Source of the DNA: Pestalotiopsis fici W106-1
Lineage: Eukaryota; Ascomycota; Sordariomycetes; Amphisphaeriales; Sporocadaceae
Assembly (NCBI RefSeq): GCF_000516985.1
Contig: NW_006917095.1
Coordinates: 993,449-1,057,448, forward strand
Direction: 5' to 3'
DNA length: 64,000 nt
Shown: in pieces, positions 23,639-35,395 of the stretch
How the letters are laid out: each line of letters starts with the position of its first letter
Position numbering within the stretch: position 1 is the first letter of the stretch
Translations under genes and position numbers: made by a program
Notes under the pieces: generated by a model
Told to the model about the DNA's origin: nothing
Seen by the model: the letters and a program-made list of their open reading frames with translations, nothing else
The model's database searches: none

Positions 23639-26207
23639 TGAGAAGGTGCTCATCTCGGACGTTATGACTTGGTTGGGTGTGATGAAAGCCTCAAGAAAAC
23701 TGCCATCAGTGAATAGGCAAGAAGAATGTGTCGACGGACTTGTTTTGGTGTGATGGTTGATGGGTAATGGTTATGATTTATAAGACGCCTGCGACATGGG
23801 CCTTCCTCAGATACATTCCGTTTGACGGGTACAGAGCTGTTGATCCATAGTTTGTCAATAAGATGGGAACATTTTCACCATGCGTGCTTGGCTATCGTCA
23901 ACTTGTGACGGAGGTCTTTTTTTGTGGACCGGTGAGTTGAGGGACGGGTCGCAGACTTCTGCTGGACTGCGAGTCAATTTTTGCAAATCTCTTTTGCCTG
24001 ACTGTAGGTATCAATGAACAGAAATGAGTTGATGGATACATCATAGTGGCGGGCTCACGCTCAGACGTTGCCATTTCTCGACATGTTCAACCGCATCTAG
24101 AGGCAGCAATGCTGATCTCAAGATTGAAGTGGGCTGAGTCGGATTACCAGAATACAGAGTCATCATTGCGAGCAGGCGTAAGGTTCATCTCCAGACCTCA
24201 TGGTTATGCGAAAGACAGTCCTACCTTTGCTGACCGTGGCAATCTTGTGTCAATTTGGCACCTGCGGTCAGGAGGAAGGAATAGCAGATATTACAGTGCC
24301 AGCTGAGTGGCATCATCGTCATCGTCATCAACGAGCAGGGTTAAAATCATCCATGATGTGAGGAAAAAAATTAAGGGTTTCTTTGCGAGGAAATGTGTCT
24401 TGCGTCAGGTCATCACCGCATCATGGAAGCGCGCACATGGGGCCCTCGTGATGATGGTTTTAAGCAAGGGCTTTTATTCAATCTTGACACACACATCGGA
24501 GTCGGCAGCAGCGTAGAAGAAATCATGTGCACGCTGTCGATGATTTGAGTTGGTGGTCGTTGCATAATTGAAGAAAGAAAAGAAGAAGAAGAGCTCGCGC
24601 CGTCTGAGAAAAAAATTTGGAGGCTTAAAGAGGGGACCCAGTCAAACGGCGCGCCCGCTTGCCCCACCTACAGCCGGAGCCAGCTATGGCCGGGCCGGGA
24701 AGGGGAAAAAAAAAATAAGACAGAGGTTGAGGCGACGACGTTGGAATTGGGTACCTAGGTACCCTACGCAGGTGGAGAGGCTTGCTTGTTCATGACCTTG
24801 AGCCTCGTGTCTATTTGGCTTCTTTGGACCTCTGCTTCTCAGTCACTCACAGAATTTCCGTGCTTCGGAATTAAGCAGACGCTAATGCTGCCTCTAAATT
24901 TTATGCAGGCGCGACTCTAGGTACAGAGTTATCCAGTCAAAGTATGTAATTGTAAACGAATTGGATGGACAGGCAGATTATATACGTGTGTAGGTAGGTA
25001 CCTAATAAAAGACGACAGACATGCCACCTTTGGGGATCAATGCTGTGCATCAATCGGCAGCTTTCCATTGTGGGGCCAATGCAAGGAAACAATGAAGAAT
25101 GAATGGCCCCGGGGGGAGAGAAAGAGAGAAAGACTGTTGACTGTAGCGCGTGCAAGGATGCAGATTCATCAGTCACCTCCAACTGCTAATAATGATAATG
25201 GTAGTAATGACACTTTACTGATACATTATATACCTGGGTAGGCCTGTCTGTGTTCTTGTGTGTCTGGCGGTGGCCATCCAAGCATCCGATCATCTTTCAC
25301 CTGGCCTCATCATCAAGCTACTACCGACTACTATTATTACATACCAGACTACTGGTGTAATCCATGTACCCAAGCTTGTACGTAGGTAGTACTCTGTAGC
25401 TTCCCAAGCCTCTCTTAGGTACCACATAGCCCAAGGATGATGGAGCGAACCAACTGGGGCGCATATGCAAAACTGATCAAGCACCAGACTCCAGTCACCT
25501 CGCTTGTCTTTTGTGTCGTTCCGCACTGCCAAAATCACTAAACCTGCCTTCTGTTCTGCACCAAAGTCCCCAAACCGCTTCAGACGACACATTTTTTTCC
25601 CTTCCCTCCTCTCACCCGCCCACCTTCTTGAGACTCCCATACCCGTTAACAACAGTGCATACAAAGCATACATACTTCTTGATTCTTTTTTTTGAATTTG
25701 CATCGTCGTATCGAATTCCCCAAAGTCATCGCATAGACGTGCATCACGTATCTGCAATACCCGTAAACTTTCCAAAGAAAGCAAGGTCCAGCGCCATCCC
25801 AAAGCGATAATCACCCAACCCGCCGCCCTACCCTACATCCCTGACATCACCAACGCCTCCGACGACTCTGTTTGTGTGTGTGTGTGCTGCGCGTGCGAGT
25901 GCGTTTTTGTCTTGTATACCCCCGTGCCGACAGTTCAACAGTCCGACTTTCATCTCGCCACAGTCTCGACGAGGCAGAACTAGAGGCGTATCACACCTCT
26001 AATTTTTCTTTTCTCTCCGTGGCGCATTAAGTCGAACCACATTCAACACGTGAATTCCGACGAGAGGCACAAGAACTTTGGACAGATCGGACCGTTTACA
26101 CGTGGGGGAAGAGAACTGAAGCAGAGAAGACGCAATCTCGATCCCCGCCTGGTCGCTCGTCCGGAAGAAAAAAAGAACCAAAACAAAAAAAAAAACACCT
26201 TTTCTCA
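23639..26207. promoter_or_regulatory. Long intergenic region and leader of the eIF4E gene
   Basis: No coding sequence is supported in 2.6 kb; the frames near 24046-24306 and 25290-25814 lack motifs. Visible features are a 16-bp palindrome at 24749-24764 (GGGTACC-TAGGTACCC type), short GGTAGGTACCT repeats near 24990 and 25380, and a (TG)n run at about 25871-25884. The stretch from about 25,500 to 26,207 has the CT- and A-rich composition of a long fungal 5' leader. Confidence 0.45.
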
Positions 26208-27439
26208 ATGGAGAACAAGAATACCATTTGGAGCCGCCGCCCCAAGTGAGTAGCCCGATGTGCCCTCTGCTGTCCTTGCCGCGCCCAAACCTTTGCCTGC
26301 TTCTTATCCCAAAATATGAACAATTCTCTGATATATAATTTCTGCAGCACTAGTAATTTGTCTCTATCAACGAACCAAGAGGGCTCTACCACCCAAGCAA
26401 GAGACTTCTCGTCTCTGTCCCGCCGCAATGGCGCCACATCGTCCCATGGCCGCGCGAACCCCTTCGCCGCAACGACACCGAGCGGTGGTTTAGCATCACC
26501 CATTGGCACCGGAGGCTCCAATGCTTTTGCCCTGGGCTCTGGAGGCGCCTTTGCATCCTTTGGATCGGCCAAGACCCCAAAGGCCACTGGCAACCCCTTC
26601 GATATGGCCATGGGAACTATTGGCAGCAGCGGCACCAAGACGCCCTCGGCAGAGAAGTCTGCAAAGGAAGCCTCCAGGTCCGCCGGTGATGACTCGATCG
26701 CATCAGACGCCCCGGCACTCCTCCAGCAAGGCGGAATTCACCTCCTGCCCGACAGCTGGGTCTTCTGGACTCGTCCCCCGATTGGCAAGGCACATGGCTA
26801 CATTGCCTACGAGAAGACACTGCACCCCATGGCAAAGTGCTCGTCTGTCGAAGAGTTTTTTGCCATTTACAAGTGTCTCAAGCCTCCCTCCAAAGTCCCG
26901 TTGATGACCGACTACCACCTCTTCAGGAATGGCATTCGGCCAATATGGGAGGACAAGGAGAATAAGGAAGGCGGAAAGTGGGTGCTGCGTCTGAAGAAGG
27001 GTGTGGCTGACCGATACTGGGACGACATTCTCTTTGCCTGCATTGGCGGGCAGCTTTGCGACGATGGCTCTCAGATCAACGGCGTTGTGCTTAGTGTGCG
27101 CAATGGCGAAGACGTTATTTCTATCTGGACCGCCTCGACTGGAGGAAAGGTTCTCAAGATTAGGTACGCTATCTCTTTGGAGACTCTCCCCTTCCTCAAT
27201 TTCCAGATGCTGACTTTGATTTCCACAGAGAGTCGATGAAGTCCATTCTCAAGTGCCCGCCAAACACACGCTTCGACTTCAAGAGTCACGATGAAAGTTT
27301 GACTCAGCGAGCCACCATTGACGAGCAGCGACGCGAACGTGCGGCGAACAACCATCACGGCGATAAACGCCACAACAACAACAATAATAACGACAACCAC
27401 AACAACAACCGGCAGTCACACGAAGAGCAGAGAGCATAG
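26208..27439 (+). CDS. Class II eIF4E-family cap-binding protein (4EHP-like)
   Basis: Three exons (26208-26245, 26348-27163, 27229-27439) encode 354 residues. After a ~135-residue low-complexity N-terminus (Gly/Ser/Thr/Ala, NPFAATTPSGG) comes the eIF4E fold. It contains DSWVFWTRPP, SVEEFFAIYKCLKPPSKVP, YHLFRNGIRPIWEDKENK and GGKWVLRLKKGVADRYWDDI, and then FACIGGQL, VLSVRNGEDVISIWT and FDFKSHDESL. Aromatic residues at the cap-stacking positions, with the first in a WVFW rather than W-x-x-W setting, point to the eIF4E2/4EHP class rather than the canonical translation factor. Members bind the m7G cap and usually repress or specialise translation. The C-terminus is a basic tail running into Asn/His repeats encoded by AAC/AAT triplets. 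The 13-codon first exon was accepted because it supplies an ATG and a phase-matched GTGAGT donor. Confidence 0.85.
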
Positions 27440-28731
27440 TGGATCTTTACTGCTTAAAGGGACGGACCCGTGGTTGATGCATTTGGATCCCGGCCCGGTT
27501 TGGGACTTCTCGAGGAAACTTGATGAACGAGTCATGAGTTGAGGTACTTTCAACGAACAAGCAGCCGAGTCTGGCTGTAGCAAGCGGGCTTGGTTGCTTT
27601 GGCACACAAAAAGGTGCTCGTTGAACATGTGTGGATGACATTGCTCCAAAACATGAGCCATTTGTATTTTATGAGTGTAATACCATCAGTGGGTCATTCT
27701 CATAGCGATCGGTTTGGGATTTCAGCGAAAGGCGGATGATTGCTGGTCAGGTAACTGCTGGTTTGAAATGGGGACTACCATGGGCCCTGTGATGAGATCA
27801 GCTTTTCCAGCTTTGGCTTGTCCTCCAAGGAGATACTATAGCAGTGTTTTCGGGGACAGGCAATGGGCAAGAGCACATGAAAGAAGAGAGTTTCAGTTAG
27901 GGAACAAATTTCATTTGCGCAACGCTGGCTCTAGAAATGACTTCTTTCCCATCCCAATTGATGCCCGTGACTTGTCCGTATGCTGTCAGCTGATCCATTC
28001 CTACCTAAATAGACGGAGAACATTTGAAGGAAAGATGACCGGGAAACAAGAACAAAGATGATATATATATACAGTATCTGAATAATCTCATAATCATTTC
28101 TGCTCTTCCCGCCCATCTGCCCTCTTCCACACCACATTCGAATCCTAGATGATTTCAAGATAATGGCCATGGCTATGTACACACCAGTAGCAATAGCCAT
28201 GAAGCACTGGGACATTGTACAAAACAGACCCGCCTTCCTTTTCCGACGTGGCCAGAGGGAACGATGCATCGGCTTTTATTCCAAGGGCGTGGATATCATC
28301 TCTAGTGGTTTTGCTCAATGGTGGCTATCCAGTATATACGTCAACTGCGACAGCATCCAGTCAACCAGTCTACAGCTTGGTTGATTGCATAGACTGACTT
28401 GAGTCATATGACACGTCGCCTTCGACATCTGACAACAGAGCATATCGATGAAAATCACGTTTAGCAAACACCATGATACTGTATGTAGCAATTTATACAT
28501 GTTCATCATCATCATTCCTACCAGCACCTGCTCTATCGAGGTATTATGCATGTATGACATCAACTCCAAGAAAACGCCTTGCCCCCTGATCGATCATCAA
28601 TGCCAGGACCGACCGTAACCTTTGACCCCCTTTTTCCCAAATGCCAACAGAACAAAGAATACTCTGACACCCATCGCAACTGAAATTTACAATGTGTAGC
28701 GACGTTCACGACACGAGAGCTCCCGCATGCT
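27440..28731. other. Intergenic region between convergent eIF4E and CAF-1 genes
   Basis: Both neighbours end here. The sequence is moderately AT-rich with no supported reading frame; the longer frames (for example 27714-28061 and 27931-28269) have no motif. A TATATATATAC patch lies at about 28062-28072. Confidence 0.45.
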
Positions 28732-30837
28732 CTAGTCCTTATCCAGAGCATGCTCAGGGCGCAGGACCCAGACCTTGGCCGACTTCTTGGCGCCGGGAAG
28801 ACTTGATCTCTCCGCCAAGAAGTCGAGCGTGGCCTTCACCTGGCCCTTGTTCACCGTCGGAAACTTCTTGGAAAGCATGTCTACTATGCCCACTTTCGTG
28901 AGGAAGTTATACTCCTTGTTGATGATTGCGCGCTTGAACTCTGGAAACATGGACTTGGGCATCAGAGTGCTCCAGTCGGGTTGATCCGACGCCGATGTAG
29001 CTGCTGGTGAAGAGCCGGGCAGAGGAGGAGGCGCCATGCCTGCTTGTGGGTTTTTGCCGGCTGTCTTTGTGAGCTTGGACTGTTGGGTGCTTGCAGGTCC
29101 CGGTGCAGATTTGGATTGCCAGTAATCTGTAGAGAACGGATCGATGGAATGGTGATGCTCAAGTGAGTCTGAAAACAACCATTAGCAATTGGAGTCATTC
29201 CGAAACAGGTAGAAACAGAATTCAGAATCAAAGGATGAGGTTTTAATGTAATCGGAGAACAAGGCGAGAAAGGTGCGGTTCGTCTGGAGGTACTTACCCA
29301 ATATAAACTCCATCCTGTACTTGTAGACGGTCGGGCAAACCTCACCATCTGCATTATGGGCCAGTCTCGTCCGGTTCTCAAAACAAATACCCGTGCTGAC
29401 AGGTTCGGTCTCAGTCAAGAACGCCGGGCGGGTGGCAGAAACATCTTCGGCATCATCCAAGAAATCGCCCATTTCTTCTTCGCCCTCTTCGCCCTCATCT
29501 TCAAGGTCATCCTCGTCCAGGTCTTCACCTTCCTCCTCCTCCCACTCAGCTTCCGAATCATACTCGTAGTTGAGAGAAAGAAGGCGTCCAGTAGGCCTTC
29601 TTGCCAGCTTTCCCAAGTGAACCTTGGGCGTCGACGTCACAGTTCCAACATACGCCGGGCGCACGTCCTCGAAGAAGGACAAGACCTTTACAGGGATGGA
29701 CCTGAGCTGGTCCTGAGCATTGGTGAGCCGCAGCTGCTGCGACTCACTTTGGTGGCTTGGTACAGTGTCGCCAGACATTTCTGCCATTATCTTCTTCACG
29801 GCAATATGTTGCTTGCCTCGGGTCGTTGGCACGCCACTGAACTGAAATGTAGCGACTGGATCGAATGGCTTCGTTGCCACTTCGCCACGATCCCCGCGAA
29901 TATGCTCATCCAGGATTCGAGACTTGGCGGCCATTGTCTCTTCATCCATCTGGAAAGGGTTTACCGCCAGCTTGACATCCGATTTGACGAAAAAGGGCTG
30001 GAACAACTTATCATAAGCCGATTTCTGAGGCTTGGCTTCCTTGGCTGATGGGCTTGCTGTGATGGGCATCACAATGGGCGCCCTCGGTCGAACGGGAGAG
30101 CCATCGACAGCCTTTTTCGATGGCTGCTGGTTGGGAGAGAGTTCTCCCAAAGCAGCCGGCTTGGCTTTCAAGAAGCCAAAGATGCTCGGCTGAGCACGTT
30201 TCTTCTTATCCTCCTCCTCCTTCTTCTTGCGGTCCTTTTCCTCCTTTTCGGCAACTTTTGCTGCTTTGGCGGCATCCTTTGCCTCTTTTTCCTTGGCCTT
30301 GACGGCCATTTCCTCCTCCTTCTTGGCCTTCTTGGCCGCACGCTCTCGTTCTTCTGTCTCCTTCTCCTCCGCCGTCTTCCGCTTCTTCTTGGCGGGGGGA
30401 GCTGCCGAGGGTGGCATTGCAGAAGTTGATTGTGGTGCTGTGCCGGTAGGCAGGGGCGCCATTGGTGACGTGGATGGGGTCAAGTCGTCCTGCATTGGTG
30501 ACGGCGAGCTCCTGACTGAGGAGAGTTCTGAGTCAACTGACGGGGCAGGGCTGCCACTCCTGGCTTTGTTGGCGTCGTGCTTTGTAATGGACACCAGAGG
30601 AATATCTGCAGAAGACATGTCAGAAAACAGGCATGGACACAAGAGGCATGCTCATTTGAGTAACTCACCTTGAAGTGCACCGTTTATGCCCGAGGCATCT
30701 TCAGCCTTGATTTCTAAATGATTCTCGACCGAGGTATCCTCGACCTTGAAGGTAGCTTCTGTGAATTGATCGTGGCTTCTCTTTCTCGAGGATAGTTCTG
30801 ATTCCTGAATATTGGGGGACATCTCATGCAAAGGCAT
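28732..30837 (-). CDS. Chromatin assembly factor 1 large subunit (p150/Cac1)
   Basis: Three exons on the minus strand (30837-30669, 30605-29298, 29168-28732) encode 637 residues. Features in order: a Ser-rich start; a KKKRKTAEEKETEERERAAK helix continuing as a long Lys/Glu/Arg run (~130-195), the KER DNA-binding coiled coil; QPSIFGFLK resembling a PCNA-interaction peptide; AYDKLFQPFFVKSDVKLA; a long Glu/Asp tract (~385-440) that contacts H3-H4; and a C-terminal winged helix (LMPKSMFPEFKRAIINKEYN, SKKFPTVNKGQVKATLDFL). The complex deposits H3-H4 at replication forks with PCNA. The conserved block KVLSFFEDVRPAYVGT and LNYEYDSEAEWEEEE is diagnostic. A second in-frame ATG at 30822 could be the true start, removing five residues. 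Confidence 0.9.
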
Positions 30838-32256
30838 TGGAATGTCTTGTGATGAGCTCCAAGCTCTGTGCGAGGTCGCCGCCTTGTGCTTGTGGGAGCT
30901 CCCAAGAATTGTGCAGAGTGTATGTGTGTGCAATGGGAGGAATTGCAGGGGAAAAAAGAAAAAAAGACAAAAGTTGATGAAAACCGGACCAAAGCTGCAA
31001 ACAGCGGCGACAGTCAAGATGCTGGTGATGATTCCCGCCTTTCTGTACGGTGCAATGCAATGGAATGGGTGTAGCAGTGGTCGGTCACGTTTGTGGGACA
31101 AGAGGGACCTTGAGAAACGACGAGAAACGCGATTTCCACGCGTCGACGAGGAAAAGGGTCGCGTTTAGGCCAAAGTGGCCCGTGCTTTGGTTGGGGGGCC
31201 CATTAAGTGATTAGGGGTCTCGCGCGACGTGCCAAGACAATATGAGGTCACACTAGCCTAGCGACAAGCTGTATTTGTACCCATGTTTAGGACAACCCAT
31301 GTGGTAGTGCATAGTAACAGTATCTCGTTTCAACAGCATTCATGATAAGCGTACTCAAATTCAACGTTTTGAGCGAATTATCAAGAATTCTCTGTGCAAG
31401 GGATTTGAAATAAAAACACTTTTATGCCAACACATACACTAGGTAGTTTTGTGGCAGTTGATACGTATGAGTGCATGGACCAGTAGTACTAGTTGTCATA
31501 CAGCTACTTGAACCTTCTGTCCCACATGTGTAGACCCATAATTATCCTTTGTCTGATTATACGACTCCAAACAGCTTGCCATGATAGCAGTAGGAGCGCC
31601 TTCCATAAGCGTTTGCGTACACGACTCTCGCAAACAACCAGACACAAGCCGAGCAGTGTTCCTGCCTCAGGCTGAATTGATGCCGTTGCTGCCTAGCCAA
31701 CATTCTGCCAACTTTCACCGCTGTGGTTGCCTGTTCCAGCCTCTATAAAAAGCTGCACATCCCCTCAGCTTTCTTGACCTTTTCTTCCTCCTTTCTTTTC
31801 TTCATACTTACCTTTTTGAGAGACTCTCATGATCAAGCATATGAGGTCTTAGATGGTTGGAATCTGCATTGCACAGCGTGGTGTTCTACCTTCTCTACTA
31901 TCCTTCGGGGTCGTAGTCGGAGTAATTTTTGTTTTCACACTGTCTTTTTCGTTGTGCACTGCGCCTTGTCGCGCGGTCATGAAGAAGAAGTAGATTCCCT
32001 GACTTTACATACCCTATTTGATCCTGCAAGCGCAAGGGATTAAAAGTTACCCGTGCTAGGAAATCATTTTGCTCTCCTGAATGGTCTCATTGACGTATGA
32101 TCGCTGGATTTTGAGCATGTATAATTGTTGAGTCATTGTTGAGTTTTGATCAAAATATCGGAAAATTTGAGAGACCTTGGATTTCACGTTCATAGGCTCA
32201 ACTGCATTAGCCTCACTTACAATTACTATACCATACATCAGGAACCCTGCCTCTAT
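30838..32256. other. Intergenic region at the left border of the accessory island
   Basis: Upstream of the CAF-1 gene and downstream of the HET gene. It contains an apparently orphan plus-strand promoter-like arrangement: a CTCTATAAAAAGC box near 31740, a CT-rich leader to about 31830, and a 46-codon reading frame at 31853-31993 that is listed separately. The rest shows no supported feature. Confidence 0.4.
31853..31993 (+). CDS. Candidate small hydrophobic peptide (46 aa)
   Basis: An ATG-started frame of 46 codons begins MVGICIAQRGV and continues into a hydrophobic stretch (LLSFGVVVGVIFVFTLSFSL), then a short Cys/basic end finishing KKK. One transmembrane helix with a positive C-terminal end is plausible. 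A TATA-like box and pyrimidine-rich leader lie about 110 bases upstream, with an 8-codon upstream frame at 31830. A hydrophobic 46-codon frame can arise by chance, and I recognise no family. It sits between the HET gene and the CAF-1 gene. Confidence 0.2.
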   Translation: MVGICIAQRGVLPSLLSFGVVVGVIFVFTLSFSLCTAPCRAVMKKK

Positions 32257-34170
32257 TTACCCATGCAAAGAATGCTCATACTTCTGTAATGACTCAATGA
32301 TACGATCAGTGCGACCCTGGTTTATTACAGAGTACCACACGTCACCGACAAGAGCGTGCGCTGGCTCAGCTTGAGAATTCCATAGTAGTGTTGTATACGC
32401 ATCGTCGTCATACCAAAATACGGCCATGTCATTCATTTCGAAACGGGTGTCTGCTGCCATGTGGTCAGGACCGATGCCTACTCCAAATATTCCCCTGACG
32501 CCACTATCCCCTTTGAATGAAAACAGTCGTCTCCCTCTAAAAACTGAGCAATAAAATAAACAGAATTCCGAGCCAGTATCAACGTCGGTGTTGCCCAAAC
32601 TCAGACGATACAAGTTCCGAGCAGAGGCGGGCGCGTGTAGTTTCATGTTTCCGGAAACAGAGCCTGGTGCCATGCTTTTGAGCCAGTGGAGTGAAATGTG
32701 TGCCAGGAACAAACACCAAGCGCTGTCTCGATGTATATGATCTGCTCTGTTGTAAAGTGGTGAGTCATGGAGATCAAAGTACTGATTCAGGCGTCTTGTA
32801 GAATTAGGTAACTCCCTTGAGAAATCGTTTGTACAACTCTGAAAACTGATCCGCAAAATTTGCAAATAGTTCTTGATCTCGAGCATGTCCATATGCTTAG
32901 GGAATGGTTCAAAAACCGAGGTGACCAAGCCCATAAGTCTACCGTTCATCAGATGCTCGAGTCGACCACTAAACAGCGCTCTCGCAAGAAGGTTACGGTG
33001 AATCTCTCCGTCCCGTTCTTTAAAAACCTTAAAGAATGCTACTCTTTTCTGAGGCAAGCGCCAATCAGGAACCCAGGCCGGAATTCCATCTCGATGAATG
33101 CCGTCACAACGCTCCAGTACGGCTATCATGATCTCCTTCAACCTCGGGTCATCGCTGTTGCGGATCCAACTTTTATCGGGATTGAGACCGAGCATTTGCT
33201 TGACGACCGATTTGTAAAGGCTTCCGACCGGCTGGTCATAGTCTATCACGAGCGATATCTTGAGTGGTCGGGCCTCGTCCAAATTCTTGACAACTGAGCA
33301 ATCTGATGCCAAATTGCAGAGTGCAAATACTCTGTCATGATCATCCGCACAACCAGAGTCGTGGAACGAATTCAAAAGATCAAAAAGCCGCAGGCCCTTT
33401 TCCTGGCTCGAGTCGAAAACCCACGTCTTCCAAAGTTGCGAAATGGCCAACAATGATGCAAGTGCTGTGTCGATGGTTGTGCTGCTTCGGGGTTTCATGT
33501 GTCGTAAAAGTCCATTCATCACACGCAAAAGGTGCAGAAACGTAACTTCCTCGGAGCCGCAGACCATGAGAACATCGGATGCCAACGTAACCTCCTGTAT
33601 AATCCATCGGCGACTGAACCAAGGGAGTTGTACCAGATCCAAGAAGGACCTTTCCAGGTTCAACATGTGGGCATCAATCTCCGTGTCGCTCGTGCTTCTG
33701 AACCGCACGGCCTTCTTGATATCTGCAAGAGAGCGCTGCCCCTCGGACCAACACCCCAGCCAAACAAGCACACAGGAGGCACCCGAGAAGATTTGCGCCA
33801 TGGCCGGGATTTGTTTGGCTTTATCGGAGTCGTCTCGCTGGTCGATGCAGATAGCATCTGCCCAGATGCGGCGTGCTCGGTCTTGCCGTCGAAATCGTTG
33901 CAAGGCATCCCGTAGATTGGCGGTGATCTTGATGACGCTGGATTGGCCACCGCCGTCGTCTCCAAGCACGTAAAGGCATTCTGAAAGGACTTGTCCGCCC
34001 CACGTGTAAGAGATTGCCTCGTACTCTGTCAGGTCCTTGTTCGATAGGCAAAGTTCTGCAATACGACATTGCAGCGGAAACGACGCATCAGGTGCCGGTT
34101 GCAACTCAATGATGCGCGTTTCCGCTTCTGCAGAGAGTGGTTGATAAGCGAAAGTGATTTCTTCGGGCAT
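32257..34170 (-). CDS. HET domain (heterokaryon incompatibility) protein
   Basis: An intronless gene of 637 residues. The first in-frame ATG is at 34170 (MPEEITFAYQPL); the open frame runs six codons further but only from a TTG. The HET domain occupies about residues 48-200 with all its signature blocks: YEAISYTWGG (50-59), ITANLRDALQRFR, RIWADAICIDQRD (101-113), IPAMAQIFSGASCVLVWLG, then FLDLVQLPWFSRRWIIQEV. The C-terminal half is the poorly defined alpha-helical region usual in het-6/TOL-type proteins. HET domains are related to TIR domains and trigger cell death after non-self recognition in some well-studied fungi; most family members are untested. No NACHT, WD or ankyrin partner domain is fused. 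A repeat shared with the DUF2235-GTPase locus begins about 260 bases upstream of its start. Confidence 0.9.
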   Translation of the reverse strand: MPEEITFAYQPLSAEAETRIIELQPAPDASFPLQCRIAELCLSNKDLTEYEAISYTWGGQVLSECLYVLGDDGGGQSSVIKITANLRDALQRFRRQDRARRIWADAICIDQRDDSDKAKQIPAMAQIFSGASCVLVWLGCWSEGQRSLADIKKAVRFRSTSDTEIDAHMLNLERSFLDLVQLPWFSRRWIIQEVTLASDVLMVCGSEEVTFLHLLRVMNGLLRHMKPRSSTTIDTALASLLAISQLWKTWVFDSSQEKGLRLFDLLNSFHDSGCADDHDRVFALCNLASDCSVVKNLDEARPLKISLVIDYDQPVGSLYKSVVKQMLGLNPDKSWIRNSDDPRLKEIMIAVLERCDGIHRDGIPAWVPDWRLPQKRVAFFKVFKERDGEIHRNLLARALFSGRLEHLMNGRLMGLVTSVFEPFPKHMDMLEIKNYLQILRISFQSCTNDFSRELPNSTRRLNQYFDLHDSPLYNRADHIHRDSAWCLFLAHISLHWLKSMAPGSVSGNMKLHAPASARNLYRLSLGNTDVDTGSEFCLFYCSVFRGRRLFSFKGDSGVRGIFGVGIGPDHMAADTRFEMNDMAVFWYDDDAYTTLLWNSQAEPAHALVGDVWYSVINQGRTDRIIESLQKYEHSLHG

Positions 34171-34427
34171 AGTTGTTGACAGCTTCAATTATAAAGATAC
34201 AATGGTGTTGTGTTCAGGATCACCATCTTTGCTGGCGAAAGAAGATATCGTCTCATGATCAGGCTGTGCAAATCACGTGCACGATGCCGCACGATGCAGC
34301 TCCTCGCCCGAGGCAGTGTAGGCAATGAACAAATCAGAAGAGCAAACGAGTGTCTACATTCGAACCAATGATTGTTGCCGTCTAGGAGTCGGGTCTCAGT
34401 CCGTAGCACAGACAATCTTGCTGCCTG

Positions 34428-34578
34428 TTGACTATGGCAAGATGGCCAAGTCAAAGCCTCCCCAAGCATGTATTATAGTATAAAATCACTTGTGCAGCAG
34501 GTTTCGTGCAAATTCTAGCAGCTCACCTCTTCATCGACAAGTCATGGAATGCAGTATGAACATTCGGATGTCAAGCTA
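34428..34578. repeat. Dispersed repeat R1, copy 1
   Basis: About 151 bases nearly match 44135-44284 in the same orientation. Shared words include TGGCCAAGTCAAA, CATGTATTATAGTATAAA, GCAGGTTTCGTGCAA, TTCATCGACAAGTCAT and TTCGGATGTCAAGCTA. It lies in the HET gene promoter side. It has no coding character. It is probably a segmental duplicate or part of an old element. Confidence 0.8.
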
Positions 34579-34637
34579 ATCAAGTTACACGGGCTATCAA
34601 GCTCCAGTGAGTAGCTGGAGAGTAGAGGGGGGGAACA

Positions 34638-34695
34638 ACATACAACACCAAGTATTCCCCAGCTGTCACCGATCTGAGTACTAATCCGGCAGCCT
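34638..34695 (-). pseudogene. Truncated 5S rRNA gene (3' half only)
   Basis: On the minus strand the segment carries GGATTAGTACTCAGATCGG, GTGACAGCTGGGGAAT and a GTGTTGTATGTTG end. It aligns with the 3' half of the apparently complete 5S gene at 48884-49002. Sequence upstream of the match no longer resembles 5S rRNA, and the T-run terminator of the intact copy is missing here. It is a 5S relic, as is common in genomes with dispersed 5S genes. Confidence 0.65.
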
Positions 34696-35395
34696 GGATA
34701 CTCAATTTGGTGTCCTGAATAGAGCTGGCTGCTGAACGTCAAGCGCTGGTGTCCCGCCCGGGATACAGTATTGTATTCGCGCACCCTTGATCAGTCGTCA
34801 AGCATTGCGTTCATGGTCCGAAAGTTGGGGAAGAACGCCTTTGGATCTTTTCTTCTCATTGAAGACAGAGCGCCTCAATGGTAAGCCATAAATCTTGCTT
34901 AGTTGAGTGCCTTGCCGCCCGCTAGCGCTGCATCACGGCAGCTGGATGGCGGCTTATCGTGGATATGTACCGTATTTGAGTCGATAGTGGCTGGGTTCTG
35001 TGGCCAGTACCGAGTGCGGCCAGCGCAAACCTTCGAGCCGTATTTCGCGATTGTTTCTGTCGCACTAGTACAGACTATGCAGTACCGCTCCTACAACATT
35101 GACGGCAAAGACAAACTTGTAGCATGACTGAGGAACATATGCAAGCATGACTTGGTGGATGCGGTGAAGATAAAGTGGTAACAGAGATTTCAATGCTGCC
35201 AAAATGCGCGTGATTCAATCAATACACAATTTAGATGAGTAGGTATGTATGAAATGATAATTCAGTACGAACGCCATACGCCAGCTCAGTGGCTGAGAAA
35301 GTGCATGGAATAATTGCTTTGCTCAACGCATTCATTGTCCTCACAACATCGTTGGTCGTGTGTTTTACCGTTCGTACTCTCATCAAGCCTTTCAG

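Larger units (their letters stand above)
34171..35395. other. HET gene upstream region and duplicated debris
   Basis: It contains copy 1 of the R1 repeat (34428-34578) and a 3' fragment of a 5S rRNA gene (34638-34695), both listed separately. The rest, about 34,800-35,395, has no supported frame; the 74-codon frame near 34903 shows no motif. Confidence 0.45.

Noticed and set aside
24749..24764. 16-bp perfect palindrome GGGTACCTAGGTACCC
   Set aside because: CTAGGTACC-type words are common in this genome's intergenic DNA; alone it is not evidence of a specific site.
29356..30048. 230-codon plus-strand frame
   Set aside because: It is the complement of the CAF-1 acidic and conserved regions, which are clearly coding on the minus strand.
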